This document shows, in pieces, positions 1 through 10,259 of a DNA stretch of 64,000 nt. Both the position numbers and the translations under genes were made by a program. The DNA lies in NCBI RefSeq assembly GCF_000733765.1, contig NZ_JPOG01000001.1:558001-622000 (forward strand), read 5' to 3'. The stretch's first letter is position 1; the number at the start of each line of letters is the position of its first letter. Source of the stretch: Algiphilus aromaticivorans DG1253. GTDB lineage: Bacteria > Pseudomonadota > Gammaproteobacteria > Nevskiales > Nevskiaceae. The notes under the pieces were generated by a model that saw only the letters and a program-made list of their open reading frames with translations, was not told where the DNA came from and did no database searches.

Positions 1-863
1 TTCGGGATGCCGACCGCCAAGCGGTTGGTCTCGGCTTCCTGGTCCGGCCAGGCGAAGAGCAACAGCGGCACGTGGCTGGCGCGTTCCCAGTTGCCCTCCA
101 TGGCCGCAACCTTGGTTGGCTGGTGCTCCATCGTGTTCAAGCCGTGCAGGTCACCAACGAATAGCTGCAGCGGCGCGATGATCAGCAGTAGCCACATGGT
201 CATCGAAAGTGCGCGCCGATTGGCCTCCACGGCGTGATTGCGGATGAGATTCCAGGCGCTGACGCCGGCGACGACGAAGCCGCCGGTCAGGAAGGCGGCC
301 AGGCCCATGTGCGCGAAGCGGTACCAGAAGGAGGGGTTGAAGATGGCCTCGCTCCAGGAGGTCAGATGCACAATGCCCTCGCGCATCTCAAAGCCCGCCG
401 GCGTCTGCATCCAGCTGTTCGCGGACAGGATCCAGAAGGAGGAAATGAAGGTGCCCGCCGAAACCATCACCGCGGAGAAGAAGTGCGCCGCTGGCGGTAC
501 CTTGTCGCGGCCGAAGAGCAGCACGCCGAGGAAGGTGGCCTCCATGAAGAAGGCCGTGACGACCTCGTAGCTGAGTACCGGCCCGAGGAAGTTGGCGGCG
601 GCGAAGGAGAAATTGCTCCAGTTCGTGCCGAACTGGAAGGCCATGACCAGACCACTGACCACGCCCAGTCCGAAGACCACCGCGAAGACTCTCGTCCAGA
701 AGGTGCTGAGCTGCTTCCAGACCGGGTTGCCCGTCTTCAGCAGCAGACCTTCCAATACTGCGATGTAGGCGGCCAGCCCGATGGTGAAAACCGGGAAGAT
801 GGCGTGGAAAGAAACCACGAAGGCGAACTGGAGGCGGGACAGCAGCAGCGGATCGAGTTCCAT
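1..863 (-). CDS. cydA: cytochrome bd-type quinol oxidase subunit I (N-terminal part)
   Basis: Heme-bearing subunit of a bd-family terminal oxidase in the inner membrane, oxidising quinol and reducing oxygen to water. The gene reads leftward from an ATG at 863, preceded by AAGGAG, and leaves the window after 287 codons. The start MELDPLLLSRLQFAF, a heme-ligand His at about residue 20 (SFHAIFP), FQFGTNWS, AFFMEATF and the Q-loop end PDQEAETNRLAVGIP match the family in order. The SFH-IFP motif resembles the cyanide-insensitive CioA branch more than E. coli CydA. Subunit II would lie beyond the left edge. The divergent neighbour is a lipoprotein gene, with an AT-rich promoter zone between them. 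Confidence 0.9.
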   Translation of the reverse strand, partial: MELDPLLLSRLQFAFVVSFHAIFPVFTIGLAAYIAVLEGLLLKTGNPVWKQLSTFWTRVFAVVFGLGVVSGLVMAFQFGTNWSNFSFAAANFLGPVLSYEVVTAFFMEATFLGVLLFGRDKVPPAAHFFSAVMVSAGTFISSFWILSANSWMQTPAGFEMREGIVHLTSWSEAIFNPSFWYRFAHMGLAAFLTGGFVVAGVSAWNLIRNHAVEANRRALSMTMWLLLIIAPLQLFVGDLHGLNTMEHQPTKVAAMEGNWERASHVPLLLFAWPDQEAETNRLAVGIP

Positions 864-961
864 GGTTTCTCCTTCGCCGATACGGGGGTATCGCGGCCCT
901 TCTGGCATTGTAGAGAGCCGCTGCTCACGAGGCGAATCGGGCTCAATATAAATAATAGTAT

Positions 962-1342
962 ATGAATAATCCTAAAAAGAATATAACGCTTGCTCTTTGT
1001 CTGCTCGCTGTCGCGGCATGCAGCCGCGCGCCGGGGGAGCCGGCCGTCGAGGGCAGTGCGCGATGGGAGGCGCCCATCACGGCACCGGTGACGCTGACTG
1101 TCGAGCTGGTGCCGGTCAGCAACGCTGCCGGGCGGCCCGTCTTCTCGGTGACGCAGGCACTGGAGCCCGACGCGCGCAGCGCCGAGTTTCGCCTGCCTTA
1201 TGAGCCGCTGCTGCTGGACAGCGAGTACCGGCTGAGCGCCCGGCTGGACCACGCCGAGGGGCTGCTTCTGAGTGAGGAAGAAGAGCGCCTGACGCTGCGC
1301 GGCGAGGGCTTCCGCCGGAGGCTGCGTCTGACGCCGCCCTGA
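962..1342 (+). CDS. YbaY/YscW-like lipoprotein
   Basis: A 126-residue probable lipoprotein. It has a lipoprotein signal peptide with lipobox LAVAAC (Cys at about residue 20), then a single beta-rich domain whose pattern (APVTLTVELVPVS, FRLPYEP, YRLSARLD) resembles the YbaY/YscW family of small lipoproteins. Function in the family is poorly defined. There is no clear Shine-Dalgarno sequence; the upstream 30 bases are strikingly AT-rich (TATAAATAAT at 947-956), so the transcript may be nearly leaderless. It stands alone between the divergent oxidase gene and the TPP riboswitch. The lipobox is directly visible; the family assignment is from pattern memory and moderate. Confidence 0.7.
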   Translation: MNNPKKNITLALCLLAVAACSRAPGEPAVEGSARWEAPITAPVTLTVELVPVSNAAGRPVFSVTQALEPDARSAEFRLPYEPLLLDSEYRLSARLDHAEGLLLSEEEERLTLRGEGFRRRLRLTPP

Positions 1343-1365
1343 GGGCGAACGAACCCATCGCGTAG

Positions 1366-3423
<2,058 letters not shown>

Positions 3424-3472
3424 TTTTGCGGAAGGTGGCGCTGGTGGCGTGTTGGTTTTAGTTGGCTCCGCT

Positions 3473-4256
3473 GTGCTCGTGGTTCCGCGCCCCAAGACCT
3501 TGTCGCTGTCGAATAAGCGCTTCTGCGAGGCGCGGGCTACTTTCTCTGCTTGCCCAGAGAAAGTAGCCAAAGAGAGGGCACCCTACGGAGGCGCTCCGGC
3601 CCGCTTTTGGGCGGGCCGAAGTCCCGGCGGCTGGTGGCGTGCTCGGGGTCGCCGTGAAGGGACATCCTGTCCCGTCACGGCTAGATCGGCCATCCGGGCC
3701 GATCTCCCCCTGCGCGCGCCACCAGCCGCCGCGCCTCCTGACGGGGACTCTTGAACGGCTCGTCGCTGCGCGACATCGCGACAGAGCGCAGTCGCCGTTT
3801 GCCGCGATGCCGCGAAGCGGCGAGCCGTTTAGGAACGTGCCCTTTGAGGGTGATGCGCGACCGACTTGCCGGTGGCAAGTCGCAGCGCGCATCACGGCTG
3901 GGCCATGGAAGGGCCAGCCCGGGTCACTTGGCGAGGTCCGGACGACCGAGCCTAGTGACCGCGGCGATTTTCGCGCGACACTCGATCAGCAGATGCTCGC
4001 CTTCCATGGCGCTACGGCATCGTCCGAACCACCCCCGGCCCGGACATCCCTGTCCGGGCGTTCGCTCGCTGCGAAGCACCACTGGCGCTTCGGTCGATCT
4101 CACCCGCGGCAGGCCACCCGGCGGGCACCATGGCTTTGGTTCCTTTGGCCGTAACCAAAGGAACCCGCGCGTGCGCAAGGGCTGCTACGCAAGCGGACTC
4201 GTTCCAAGCGCGGAACCAGGAGCGAGACGGTGCCAGGGCGCGGAACCAGCGAGCAC
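3473..4256. repeat. non-coding structured element with terminal inverted repeats
   Basis: A 784-bp gene-free stretch between thiC and the next gene. Its ends are near-perfect inverted repeats: 3473-3492 (GTGCTCGTGGTTCCGCGCCC) against 4236-4256, which differ by one inserted G. A third partial copy (GCGCGGAACCAGGAGCGAG) lies at 4208-4226. Inside are many hairpins: a perfect 14-bp stem 3535-3548/3555-3568, an 11-bp stem 4138-4148/4155-4165, and shorter ones near 3684-3702, 3868-3890 and 4039-4056. All frames are open by chance but show no recognisable protein. It resembles large intergenic repeats or MITE-like elements of gammaproteobacteria; whether it recurs in this genome cannot be seen here. 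Confidence 0.6.
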
Positions 4257-4411
4257 TACCGCCGCATTCCGAATCCAGCTCAGCCACATGTAATGAATGA
4301 ACGCACGCCAGCAACGCGATCCCCGTACTCCGGCAAGGGAGCCCCTTTTTGCCGGATCGTGCAGCCCGTCATAACATGCGCGACCCGCAAAGCAATCACG
4401 AGACCCAAACC

Positions 4412-4834
4412 ATGGCCGAAGAAGAACAGCAGCTGCCCGACATCCGTCTCGACGGCGAGCAGCTCTATCGCGAGGACAATTTCACGGACCGCCGGGTCGG
4501 TACGCTGCGCCGGCTGACGCCGGTTACCAGCGACGGTTCGGACGATCCTTCCCGGAGCGTCGTCTTCGAGGGCCAGGCCAGCCTGATGACGCCGGGCGGC
4601 GCGCTACCGCTGCACTTCGAGATCGAGGCGACGAGCATCGAGGAGGCGCTGGCCAAGTATCCGGAGGTCGCACAGCAGGCGCTGTTGGAGACCCTCGAGG
4701 AAATGCAGCGCATGCGCCGCGAGCAGCAGGGCAGCGGCATCATCGCGCCCGGCCAGGGCGGCGGTGGCGGCATGGGCGGCGGCATGCCGGGTCAGGGCGG
4801 CGGCATGCCCGGCGGCGGCAATATCCAGCTCTGA
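4412..4834 (+). CDS. hypothetical protein with Gly/Met-rich tail
   Basis: A 140-residue protein I do not recognise. The first 100 residues are acidic and soluble (MAEEEQQLPDIRLDGEQLY), with two likely beta strands around a segment SLMTPGGALPLHFEIEA and a helix rich in Glu and Gln (ALLETLEEMQRMRREQQG). The last 35 residues are low-complexity repeats of GGGM and GQGGGMPGG. No signal peptide or membrane segment. The start at 4412 is preferred over in-frame ATGs at 4349 and 4376 because the segment from MAEEE onward is protein-like. It may be co-transcribed with the ABC exporter that starts 76 bp downstream. Confidence 0.65.
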   Translation: MAEEEQQLPDIRLDGEQLYREDNFTDRRVGTLRRLTPVTSDGSDDPSRSVVFEGQASLMTPGGALPLHFEIEATSIEEALAKYPEVAQQALLETLEEMQRMRREQQGSGIIAPGQGGGGGMGGGMPGQGGGMPGGGNIQL

Positions 4835-4910
4835 GGCCACCGACGATTCCCGCCATCGGCGCGCGTCGGCGCGCATGCCGCGCGTCGGTCGTCCGCTCGC
4901 GTGATTCGCG

Positions 4911-6758
4911 GTGAGTCCGCCCGCTTCCTACGGTGAAGCGGAAAACGCCTCGCTGCTGACGCGCAGCCTGGGTGTCTTCCGCTACACGCGACGTGCACTG
5001 GAGCTGGTCTGGAGTACGTCGGCGCCGCTGGGCATCGCCCTCGGTCTGCTGACGCTGGTGGCCGGTGTGCTGCCGGCCACCGCGGCCTGGGTCGGGCAGC
5101 TCATCGTCGACTCGGTGGTGGCGGCCATCGAGGCGCGCGAGGCCGGCGAGGCCGTCGACTTCCGCACGCCGCTGCAGTGGGTGGCACTGGAAGGGCTGAT
5201 CATGGTGGGCATCGCCGGCGCCCAGCGCGGCATCGCGGCCTGCCAGTCGCTGCTGCGCGCGCTGCTGGGTCAGCGCGTCAACGAGATGATTCTCGACAAG
5301 GCCGGGCAGCTGTCGCTGGCCCAGTTCGAGGATTCCGAGCTCTACGACAAGCTCACGCGCGCCCGGCGCGAGGCCTCCCAGCGGCCGCTGGGGCTGGTCA
5401 ACAAGACCTTCGGCCTGATCCAGAACGGCATCTCGCTGATCAGCTTTGCCGTGATCCTGGTGCAGTTCTCGCCCTGGGCGCTGCTGATCCTCGTCGCCGG
5501 CGCCCTGCCGGTCTTCGCGGCCGAGGCGAAGTTCTCCGGCGACGCCTTTCGACTGTTCCGCTGGCGCTCGCCCGAGACGCGCATGCAGATGTATCTGGAG
5601 ACGGTCCTGGCGCGCGAGGACAGCGTCAAGGAGGTCAAGCTCTTCGGCCTCGGTCCGCTGCTGCTGGGCCGCTACCGCGATATCTTCAAGCGTCTCTACG
5701 GCGAGGATCGCGCGCTGACGCTGCGCCGCGAGGGCTGGGGCTTCGGGCTGGGCATCATCGGTTCCATCGCCTTCTACGGCGCCTATGCCTGGGTGGTGGT
5801 CGATGCGGTGCGCGGCCGCATCTCGCTGGGCCAGATGACGATGTATGTCGCGGTCTTCCGGCAGGGGCAGGCCGCGGTGTCGGCGATGCTGACCGCCATC
5901 AGCGGCATGTACGAGGACAATCTCTACCTCTCCAATCTCTACGAGTATCTGGAGGAGCCCACCGGCGCCGAGACGGGCTGGCGCGAGCAAGGCGTCGCGC
6001 CGGGCGACGGCGTGCGCTTCGAGCACGTGGCCTTCCGGTACCCGGGGGCGCAGGCCGACGCGCTGTCGGATGTCAGCTTCCACCTGCAGTCGGGTCAGAG
6101 CCTGGCACTGGTCGGCGCCAATGGTTCCGGCAAGACGACGCTGATCAAGCTGCTGACGCGCCTCTACGAGCCGAGCGCCGGCCGTATCCTGCTCGACGGC
6201 AGTCCGCTGGGCGAATGGAAGCTGGACGTGCTGCGTCGGCGCATCGGCGTCATCTTCCAGGATTTCATGCGCTATCAGATGCAGGTGGGCGAGAACGTCG
6301 GCGCCGGCGATGTCGCCGCCTTCTCCGACGAGGCGCGCTGGCGGCGGGCGGCCGAATTCGGTCAGGCCGATGTCTTCATCGAGCAGCTGCCGGCCGGTTA
6401 CGCCACGCAGCTCGGCCGCTGGTTCCGCGACGGCCAGGAGCTGTCCGGCGGGCAGTGGCAGAAGATCGCGCTGGCGCGTGCCTTCATGCGCGAGGAGGCC
6501 GACATCCTCGTGCTCGACGAGCCGACCGCTTCAATGGACGCCCAGGCCGAGGCCGACATCTTCCAGCGCTTCCGCGACTACGCGCGCGGGCGCATGACCA
6601 TCATCATCTCGCACCGTTTTTCGACGGTGCGCATCGCCGATCACATCCTCGTCCTCGAGGGTGGCTGCGTCGTCGAATCCGGCACCCACGACAGCCTGAT
6701 GGCCGACGACGGCCGCTACGCGCATCTCTTCCGGCTGCAGGCGCGCGGCTATCAGTGA
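4911..6758 (+). CDS. ABC exporter, fused permease and ATPase
   Basis: Homodimeric-type ABC exporter half-transporter in the inner membrane, 615 residues. About six membrane helices occupy residues 25-320, followed by the nucleotide-binding domain. Visible motifs: Walker A GANGSGKTT, Q-loop FQDFMRY, signature LSGGQWQ, Walker B ILVLDEPTAS and H-loop ISHRFST. The start is a GTG at 4911 (MSPPASYGEAEN) with a weak ribosome site. The substrate is unknown; the domain order matches MsbA/multidrug/peptide-type exporters. Its end overlaps the convergent membrane-protein gene by 7 bp. Confidence 0.92.
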   Translation: MSPPASYGEAENASLLTRSLGVFRYTRRALELVWSTSAPLGIALGLLTLVAGVLPATAAWVGQLIVDSVVAAIEAREAGEAVDFRTPLQWVALEGLIMVGIAGAQRGIAACQSLLRALLGQRVNEMILDKAGQLSLAQFEDSELYDKLTRARREASQRPLGLVNKTFGLIQNGISLISFAVILVQFSPWALLILVAGALPVFAAEAKFSGDAFRLFRWRSPETRMQMYLETVLAREDSVKEVKLFGLGPLLLGRYRDIFKRLYGEDRALTLRREGWGFGLGIIGSIAFYGAYAWVVVDAVRGRISLGQMTMYVAVFRQGQAAVSAMLTAISGMYEDNLYLSNLYEYLEEPTGAETGWREQGVAPGDGVRFEHVAFRYPGAQADALSDVSFHLQSGQSLALVGANGSGKTTLIKLLTRLYEPSAGRILLDGSPLGEWKLDVLRRRIGVIFQDFMRYQMQVGENVGAGDVAAFSDEARWRRAAEFGQADVFIEQLPAGYATQLGRWFRDGQELSGGQWQKIALARAFMREEADILVLDEPTASMDAQAEADIFQRFRDYARGRMTIIISHRFSTVRIADHILVLEGGCVVESGTHDSLMADDGRYAHLFRLQARGYQ

Positions 6759-7192
6759 GCGGGTCGGCTGAGCGTGGCAAAGACCAGCCCCCCCAGTGCG
6801 CCGCACAGGGCCAGCCCGGCCGTGCCCCCAGCCGTGCGCGCCGCGGCGATGGCCGTCACCGGCAGGCTCATGCCCATGATCGCCAGCAGGGCGAGGATGG
6901 CGGCCGCGCCGGCCAGCGCGTAGAGGGCGTAGCGCGCCTGCCCGGCAAGCGCGCGCACCAGCAGGGCCGCCACAATGAAGGCGACCAGCAGGGCCATGCC
7001 GGCGAGCGCCGCGAACAGTGGCCCGAAGCCGAGCAGGTCGGCCAGCATGGTCTCCGCCGCCAGCCCCGCCGGCACCTCGTGGCCAAGCTGCTCGATGGCG
7101 GCCAGATTGTGCCGGGTCTGCCACAGGCTGCCGGTGGCAGCGGTGGCCAGCACGCCGGCGATGAAGGCGAGGAAAAGGCGCAGCAGATGCAT
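6752..7192 (-). CDS. hypothetical integral membrane protein
   Basis: A 146-residue inner-membrane protein with about four hydrophobic helices: LLRLFLAFIAGVLATAA at the start, then segments near residues 57-80, 90-108 and 120-140. It has no catalytic motif I recognise. It is transcribed toward the ABC exporter, overlapping it by 7 bp at the 3' end, and diverges from the sugar dehydrogenase gene. Alanine-rich composition and regular spacing of helices support a real coding frame; function unknown. Confidence 0.65.
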   Translation of the reverse strand: MHLLRLFLAFIAGVLATAATGSLWQTRHNLAAIEQLGHEVPAGLAAETMLADLLGFGPLFAALAGMALLVAFIVAALLVRALAGQARYALYALAGAAAILALLAIMGMSLPVTAIAAARTAGGTAGLALCGALGGLVFATLSRPAH

Positions 7193-7263
7193 GACGGGGT
7201 CCGAAGTCGGCGGATGCGGCTGCTATCGTAGCGGCAGCGACTCTCCGAGGACGAACTTCGCCC

Positions 7264-8346
7264 ATGCGCCGACTGCTCTGCTGTGTGCTGCTCCTGCTGG
7301 CCGGCTCTGCCGCCCAGGCCGAGGACTATCGCGTGGAAACCGTGGCCGAGGGCCTCGACCATCCCTGGTCGCTGGCCTTTCTGCCCGACGGGCGCATGCT
7401 GGTCACCGAGCGCGTCGGCCGCCTGCGCGTCATCGGTACGGATGGCTCACTGTCGGCGCCGGTCGAGGGCGTTCCTGCGGTCCACGCGGAGAGCCAGGGT
7501 GGTCTCTTCGATGTGCTGCCGGCGCGCGACTTCGCCGACAGCGGCCAGATCTATCTCTCCTACGCCGATGGCCCGGCCGGCGCCAACGCCACTGCGCTGA
7601 TGCGCGCGCGGCTGGAAGGCGGGGAACTGATCGCGTCGGAGCCACTGTTTCGGGCCAAGCCGGCCAAGGACACGCCCGTGCACTACGGCGGGCGCATGTG
7701 CTGGATGGCCGACGGCACGCTGCTGCTCGGCATGGGCGACGGTTTCGATTTTCGCGAGCAGGCGCAGGACCCCGATAACCACCTCGGCACCATCGTGCGT
7801 CTGACTGCCGATGGCGGCGTGCCGGAAGACAATCCCTTCGCCGATGGCGGCGGGCGGCCCGAGGTCTACAGCTACGGCCACCGCAACGTGCAGGGCCTGC
7901 TCTGCGACGCCGACGGCGTGCTCGCCCATGAGCACGGCCCGCAGGGTGGCGACGAGCTGAACCGGATCGAAGCGGGCGCCAACTACGGCTGGCCGGTGGT
8001 CACCGGCGGGCTGGACTACAACAACGCCCGCGTCACGCCCTTCGACAGTCGGCCCGGCATGCTGCCGCCGCTGCTGGAGTGGACGCCCTCCATCGGCCCG
8101 AGCGGGCTGATGCGCTACACGGGCGATGCCTTCGGCGAATGGCAGGGCGATCTCTTCGTGGCGACCCTGGTCGAGCCGGGCGTGCGCCGCGTCCGCTTGC
8201 GCGGCGACGAGGTGCTCGGCCAGGAAGTGCTCTTCGAGGCCCAGGGCCAGCGCATCCGCGACGTGCGCAACGGGCCTGACGGCGCGCTGTACCTGCTCAC
8301 CGACGCGGCGGACGGCGCCGTGCTTCGGGTGCTGCCCGCGCGCTGA
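7264..8346 (+). CDS. PQQ-dependent aldose/sorbosone dehydrogenase-like protein
   Basis: Soluble periplasmic six-bladed propeller of the glucose/sorbosone dehydrogenase family (YliI/Asd type), expected to bind pyrroloquinoline quinone and oxidise aldoses. It is 360 residues with a signal peptide ending LLAGSAAQA. Family marks include DHPWSLAFLPDGRMLVTER near the mature N-terminus, HYGGRMCW (normally HFGSRL/HxGGR), SYGHRNVQGL, AHEHGPQGGDELNRI and GANYGWP. No PQQ synthesis genes are visible nearby, so the cofactor may be imported or made elsewhere. The gene stands alone upstream of the dcw cluster. Confidence 0.88.
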   Translation: MRRLLCCVLLLLAGSAAQAEDYRVETVAEGLDHPWSLAFLPDGRMLVTERVGRLRVIGTDGSLSAPVEGVPAVHAESQGGLFDVLPARDFADSGQIYLSYADGPAGANATALMRARLEGGELIASEPLFRAKPAKDTPVHYGGRMCWMADGTLLLGMGDGFDFREQAQDPDNHLGTIVRLTADGGVPEDNPFADGGGRPEVYSYGHRNVQGLLCDADGVLAHEHGPQGGDELNRIEAGANYGWPVVTGGLDYNNARVTPFDSRPGMLPPLLEWTPSIGPSGLMRYTGDAFGEWQGDLFVATLVEPGVRRVRLRGDEVLGQEVLFEAQGQRIRDVRNGPDGALYLLTDAADGAVLRVLPAR

Positions 8347-8395
8347 GCCAAAGCGCCCCACTTTTCCCCCGCCTTACCCAGCGGGCGTTGCCGGT

Positions 8396-8415
8396 GACGG
8401 CCGCCCGCGGCCGTC
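8396..8415. terminator. possible intrinsic hairpin after sugar dehydrogenase
   Basis: Perfect 9-bp stem (GACGGCCGC/GCGGCCGTC) with a 2-base loop, 50 bp after the dehydrogenase stop. No T-run follows, so termination would be weak or Rho-assisted. Confidence 0.35.
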
Positions 8416-8544
8416 TGTTGTCCGGCCGCGCGATGGCGTATTTCAGGAGAAATCGAAGAAAAACACCCAAGTGCATGTTTTTGAGAGTTTTTCGCCAGAG
8501 TTGCAAATGCTGCCGCAACTAACTGTTTCGCCTTCGATTTTCGG

Positions 8545-8573
8545 TTGCGATGTGGGGGAACGTGGAGTAAAGT
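8545..8573 (+). promoter_or_regulatory. candidate sigma70 promoter of the dcw cluster
   Basis: TTGCGA at 8545-8550 and TAAAGT at 8568-8573 are separated by 17 bp. The region between them contains MraZ-type repeats, so binding of MraZ would cover the promoter, consistent with autorepression known for this family. Inference from consensus only. Confidence 0.5.
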
Positions 8574-8597
8574 GGGTGACACGTGCACTAAGGTGGG
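8552..8597 (+). promoter_or_regulatory. MraZ-binding direct repeats (MRT boxes)
   Basis: GTGGG at 8552, GTGGA at 8562 and GTGGG at 8572 repeat at exact 10-bp spacing, the arrangement bound by MraZ in other bacteria. A fourth GTGGG lies at 8593, 21 bp after the third, on nearly the same helical face. They end 38 bp before the mraZ start codon. Confidence 0.8.
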
Positions 8598-8634
8598 GAG
8601 CGCAGGAGACTGACCGCTTCCAGAGGCGTAGCTC

Positions 8635-9072
8635 ATGTTCACCGGGGAACACCCGCTCAATGTCGATGACAAAGGACGCCTGGCAGTGCCGGCGCGTTAT
8701 CGACAGCAGCTGGCCGATACCCACGGGCTGCAGCTCTACGTCACCATCGTCAATCTGGACGGCAATGCGCGGCTCGAGATCTACCCGGCGCCGGTCTTCA
8801 AGGAGATCGCCGAACAGATCCAGCAGATGGAGGATCGCGACCTCGCCGAGGCGCTGAAGCTCGGCTTCGTCGGCCGCGCTGTCGAAACCGAGATCGATCG
8901 CCAGGGCCGCATCGTGCTGCCGCCGCTGCTCCGCCGCGATGCCGGCATCGATAACCGCGCCATGCTGGTGGGCCAGATCACGCGTTTCGACGTCTGGGAG
9001 CAGGCGACCTACGAGGCGACGCGCGTGCCGCAGGACCAGCTCGCCACCGCGCTACAGAAGATTCGGCGGTGA
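8635..9072 (+). CDS. mraZ: transcriptional regulator MraZ
   Basis: First gene of the dcw cluster: an AbrB-fold, ring-forming DNA-binding protein that represses its own operon. At 145 residues it has the usual length and shows the two duplicated SpoVT/AbrB-like halves: FTGEHPLNVDDKGRLAVPAR at the start and ETEIDRQGRIVLPPLLR in the middle, each with the DxxGR signature. Its presumed operator repeats lie immediately upstream. The stop is 6 bp before rsmH. Confidence 0.97.
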   Translation: MFTGEHPLNVDDKGRLAVPARYRQQLADTHGLQLYVTIVNLDGNARLEIYPAPVFKEIAEQIQQMEDRDLAEALKLGFVGRAVETEIDRQGRIVLPPLLRRDAGIDNRAMLVGQITRFDVWEQATYEATRVPQDQLATALQKIRR

Positions 9073-9078
9073 TCCTCG

Positions 9079-10002
9079 ATGCTGCCCGCCTCCGACATCG
9101 CGCTCCGCCCCCGGGTAGGCGGCCCACTCGCTGACATGGACAGCCACCGGCCAGTCATGCTCGAGGAAGCCCTGGCCGGGCTCGCGGTCCGGCCGGGTGG
9201 CTGTTACATCGATGCGACCTTCGGGCGCGGCGGTCACGCTGCCGCCATCCTGGAGCAGCTCGGCGACGGTGGTTGGCTGCAGGGTTTCGATCAGGATCCG
9301 GAGGCCGTCGCGACGGCGCGCACGCGCTTCGGCGACGCACCCAACTTCGGTATCCGCTATGCGCGCTTCGATGCCCTCGGTGAATGGGTGGTCGAGACCG
9401 ATCGCGTCGGGGCAGTGGATGGCGTGCTCATGGATCTGGGTGTGTCCTCGCCGCAGCTGGACAACGCCGCGCGCGGCTTCTCCTTCCAGCACGACGGCCC
9501 CCTAGATATGCGCATGGATCCCGAGCGTGGCGAGCCGGTGGCCGATTGGCTGTCGCGTGCCAGCGCCGAGGAGATCGCCGATGTCCTCTATATATACGGC
9601 GAGGAGCGGGCCAGCCGCCGCATCGCGCGCGCCATCGTCGCCGCCCGTGTCGAGACGCCGATCACCACCACCGGGCAGCTGGCGGAGATCGTGCGCCGGA
9701 CGATGGGCCGGCGCGGCCGTATTCATCCGGCGACACGCAGCTTCCAGGCACTTCGCATCTTCATCAACGACGAACTGGGCGCGCTGGAGGCGGGGCTTGC
9801 CCGCGCGGCGGAAATTCTGGCGCCTGGCGGTCGGCTGGTGGTCATCAGTTTTCATTCGTTGGAAGACCGCATCGTCAAGCGCTTCATCCGCGACGCGTCG
9901 CAGCTCAAGGCCGTGCAGCGCGTGCTCGCCGACGAGCAGCACGCCCGTGACAACCCGCGTGCACGCAGTGCCGTGCTGCGCGCAGCGGAGCTGCGGGCAT
10001 GA
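9079..10002 (+). CDS. rsmH: 16S rRNA (cytosine-1402-N4)-methyltransferase RsmH
   Basis: SAM-dependent methyltransferase modifying C1402 in the ribosomal P site (formerly MraW). At 307 residues it contains the SAM-binding block YIDATFGRGGHAAAIL, VLMDLGVSSPQLD, and the C-terminal VISFHSLEDRIVKRFIR. The ATG at 9079 is supported by GGCGGTGATC just upstream, 9 of 10 bases matching the 16S anti-Shine-Dalgarno complement at good spacing. The alternative ATG at 9136 (MDSHRPVML) matches the usual family start but has a poorer site. It overlaps ftsL by 4 bp. Confidence 0.96.
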   Translation: MLPASDIALRPRVGGPLADMDSHRPVMLEEALAGLAVRPGGCYIDATFGRGGHAAAILEQLGDGGWLQGFDQDPEAVATARTRFGDAPNFGIRYARFDALGEWVVETDRVGAVDGVLMDLGVSSPQLDNAARGFSFQHDGPLDMRMDPERGEPVADWLSRASAEEIADVLYIYGEERASRRIARAIVAARVETPITTTGQLAEIVRRTMGRRGRIHPATRSFQALRIFINDELGALEAGLARAAEILAPGGRLVVISFHSLEDRIVKRFIRDASQLKAVQRVLADEQHARDNPRARSAVLRAAELRA

Positions 10003-10259
10003 TGCTGCTGCGCGCGCTATTGCTGGCGGCGGTCATGGTCTCGGCTTCCGGCGTGGTGTGGAGCACGCATGCTTATCGCGGCCTGGTCTCCGAGGTCGAG
10101 GTGCTGCGCGCCGAGCAGCATCAGCTCGAGGTTGAGTACGGCCAGCTGCAGATCGAGGAGGCCTCGCTCGCGCATCCGGGACGCATCGATCAGGCTGCGC
10201 GCAGCGAGCTCGGCATGCGCCTGCCTGATCACCGCACTGTGGTCGAGGAGCGGCCATGA
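9999..10259 (+). CDS. ftsL: cell division protein FtsL
   Basis: Bitopic inner-membrane protein of the divisome that forms a coiled coil with FtsB and works with FtsQ. It has 86 residues: a short cytoplasmic start, one membrane helix (residues 3-22), and a periplasmic heptad-rich helix (VSEVEVLRAEQHQLEVEY). The sequence is poorly conserved across species; position between rsmH and ftsI and topology make the call. Overlaps both neighbours by 4 bp (ATGA). Confidence 0.9.
   Translation: MMLLRALLLAAVMVSASGVVWSTHAYRGLVSEVEVLRAEQHQLEVEYGQLQIEEASLAHPGRIDQAARSELGMRLPDHRTVVEERP

Noticed and set aside
3639-4293. Open frames of 140-180 codons inside the structured element
   Set aside because: Frames on both strands overlap hairpins and show proline/arginine-rich composition with no family; explained by GC bias.
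5177-7231. 684-codon plus frame across the ABC exporter and its neighbour
   Set aside because: Out-of-frame shadow crossing two genes with good homology.
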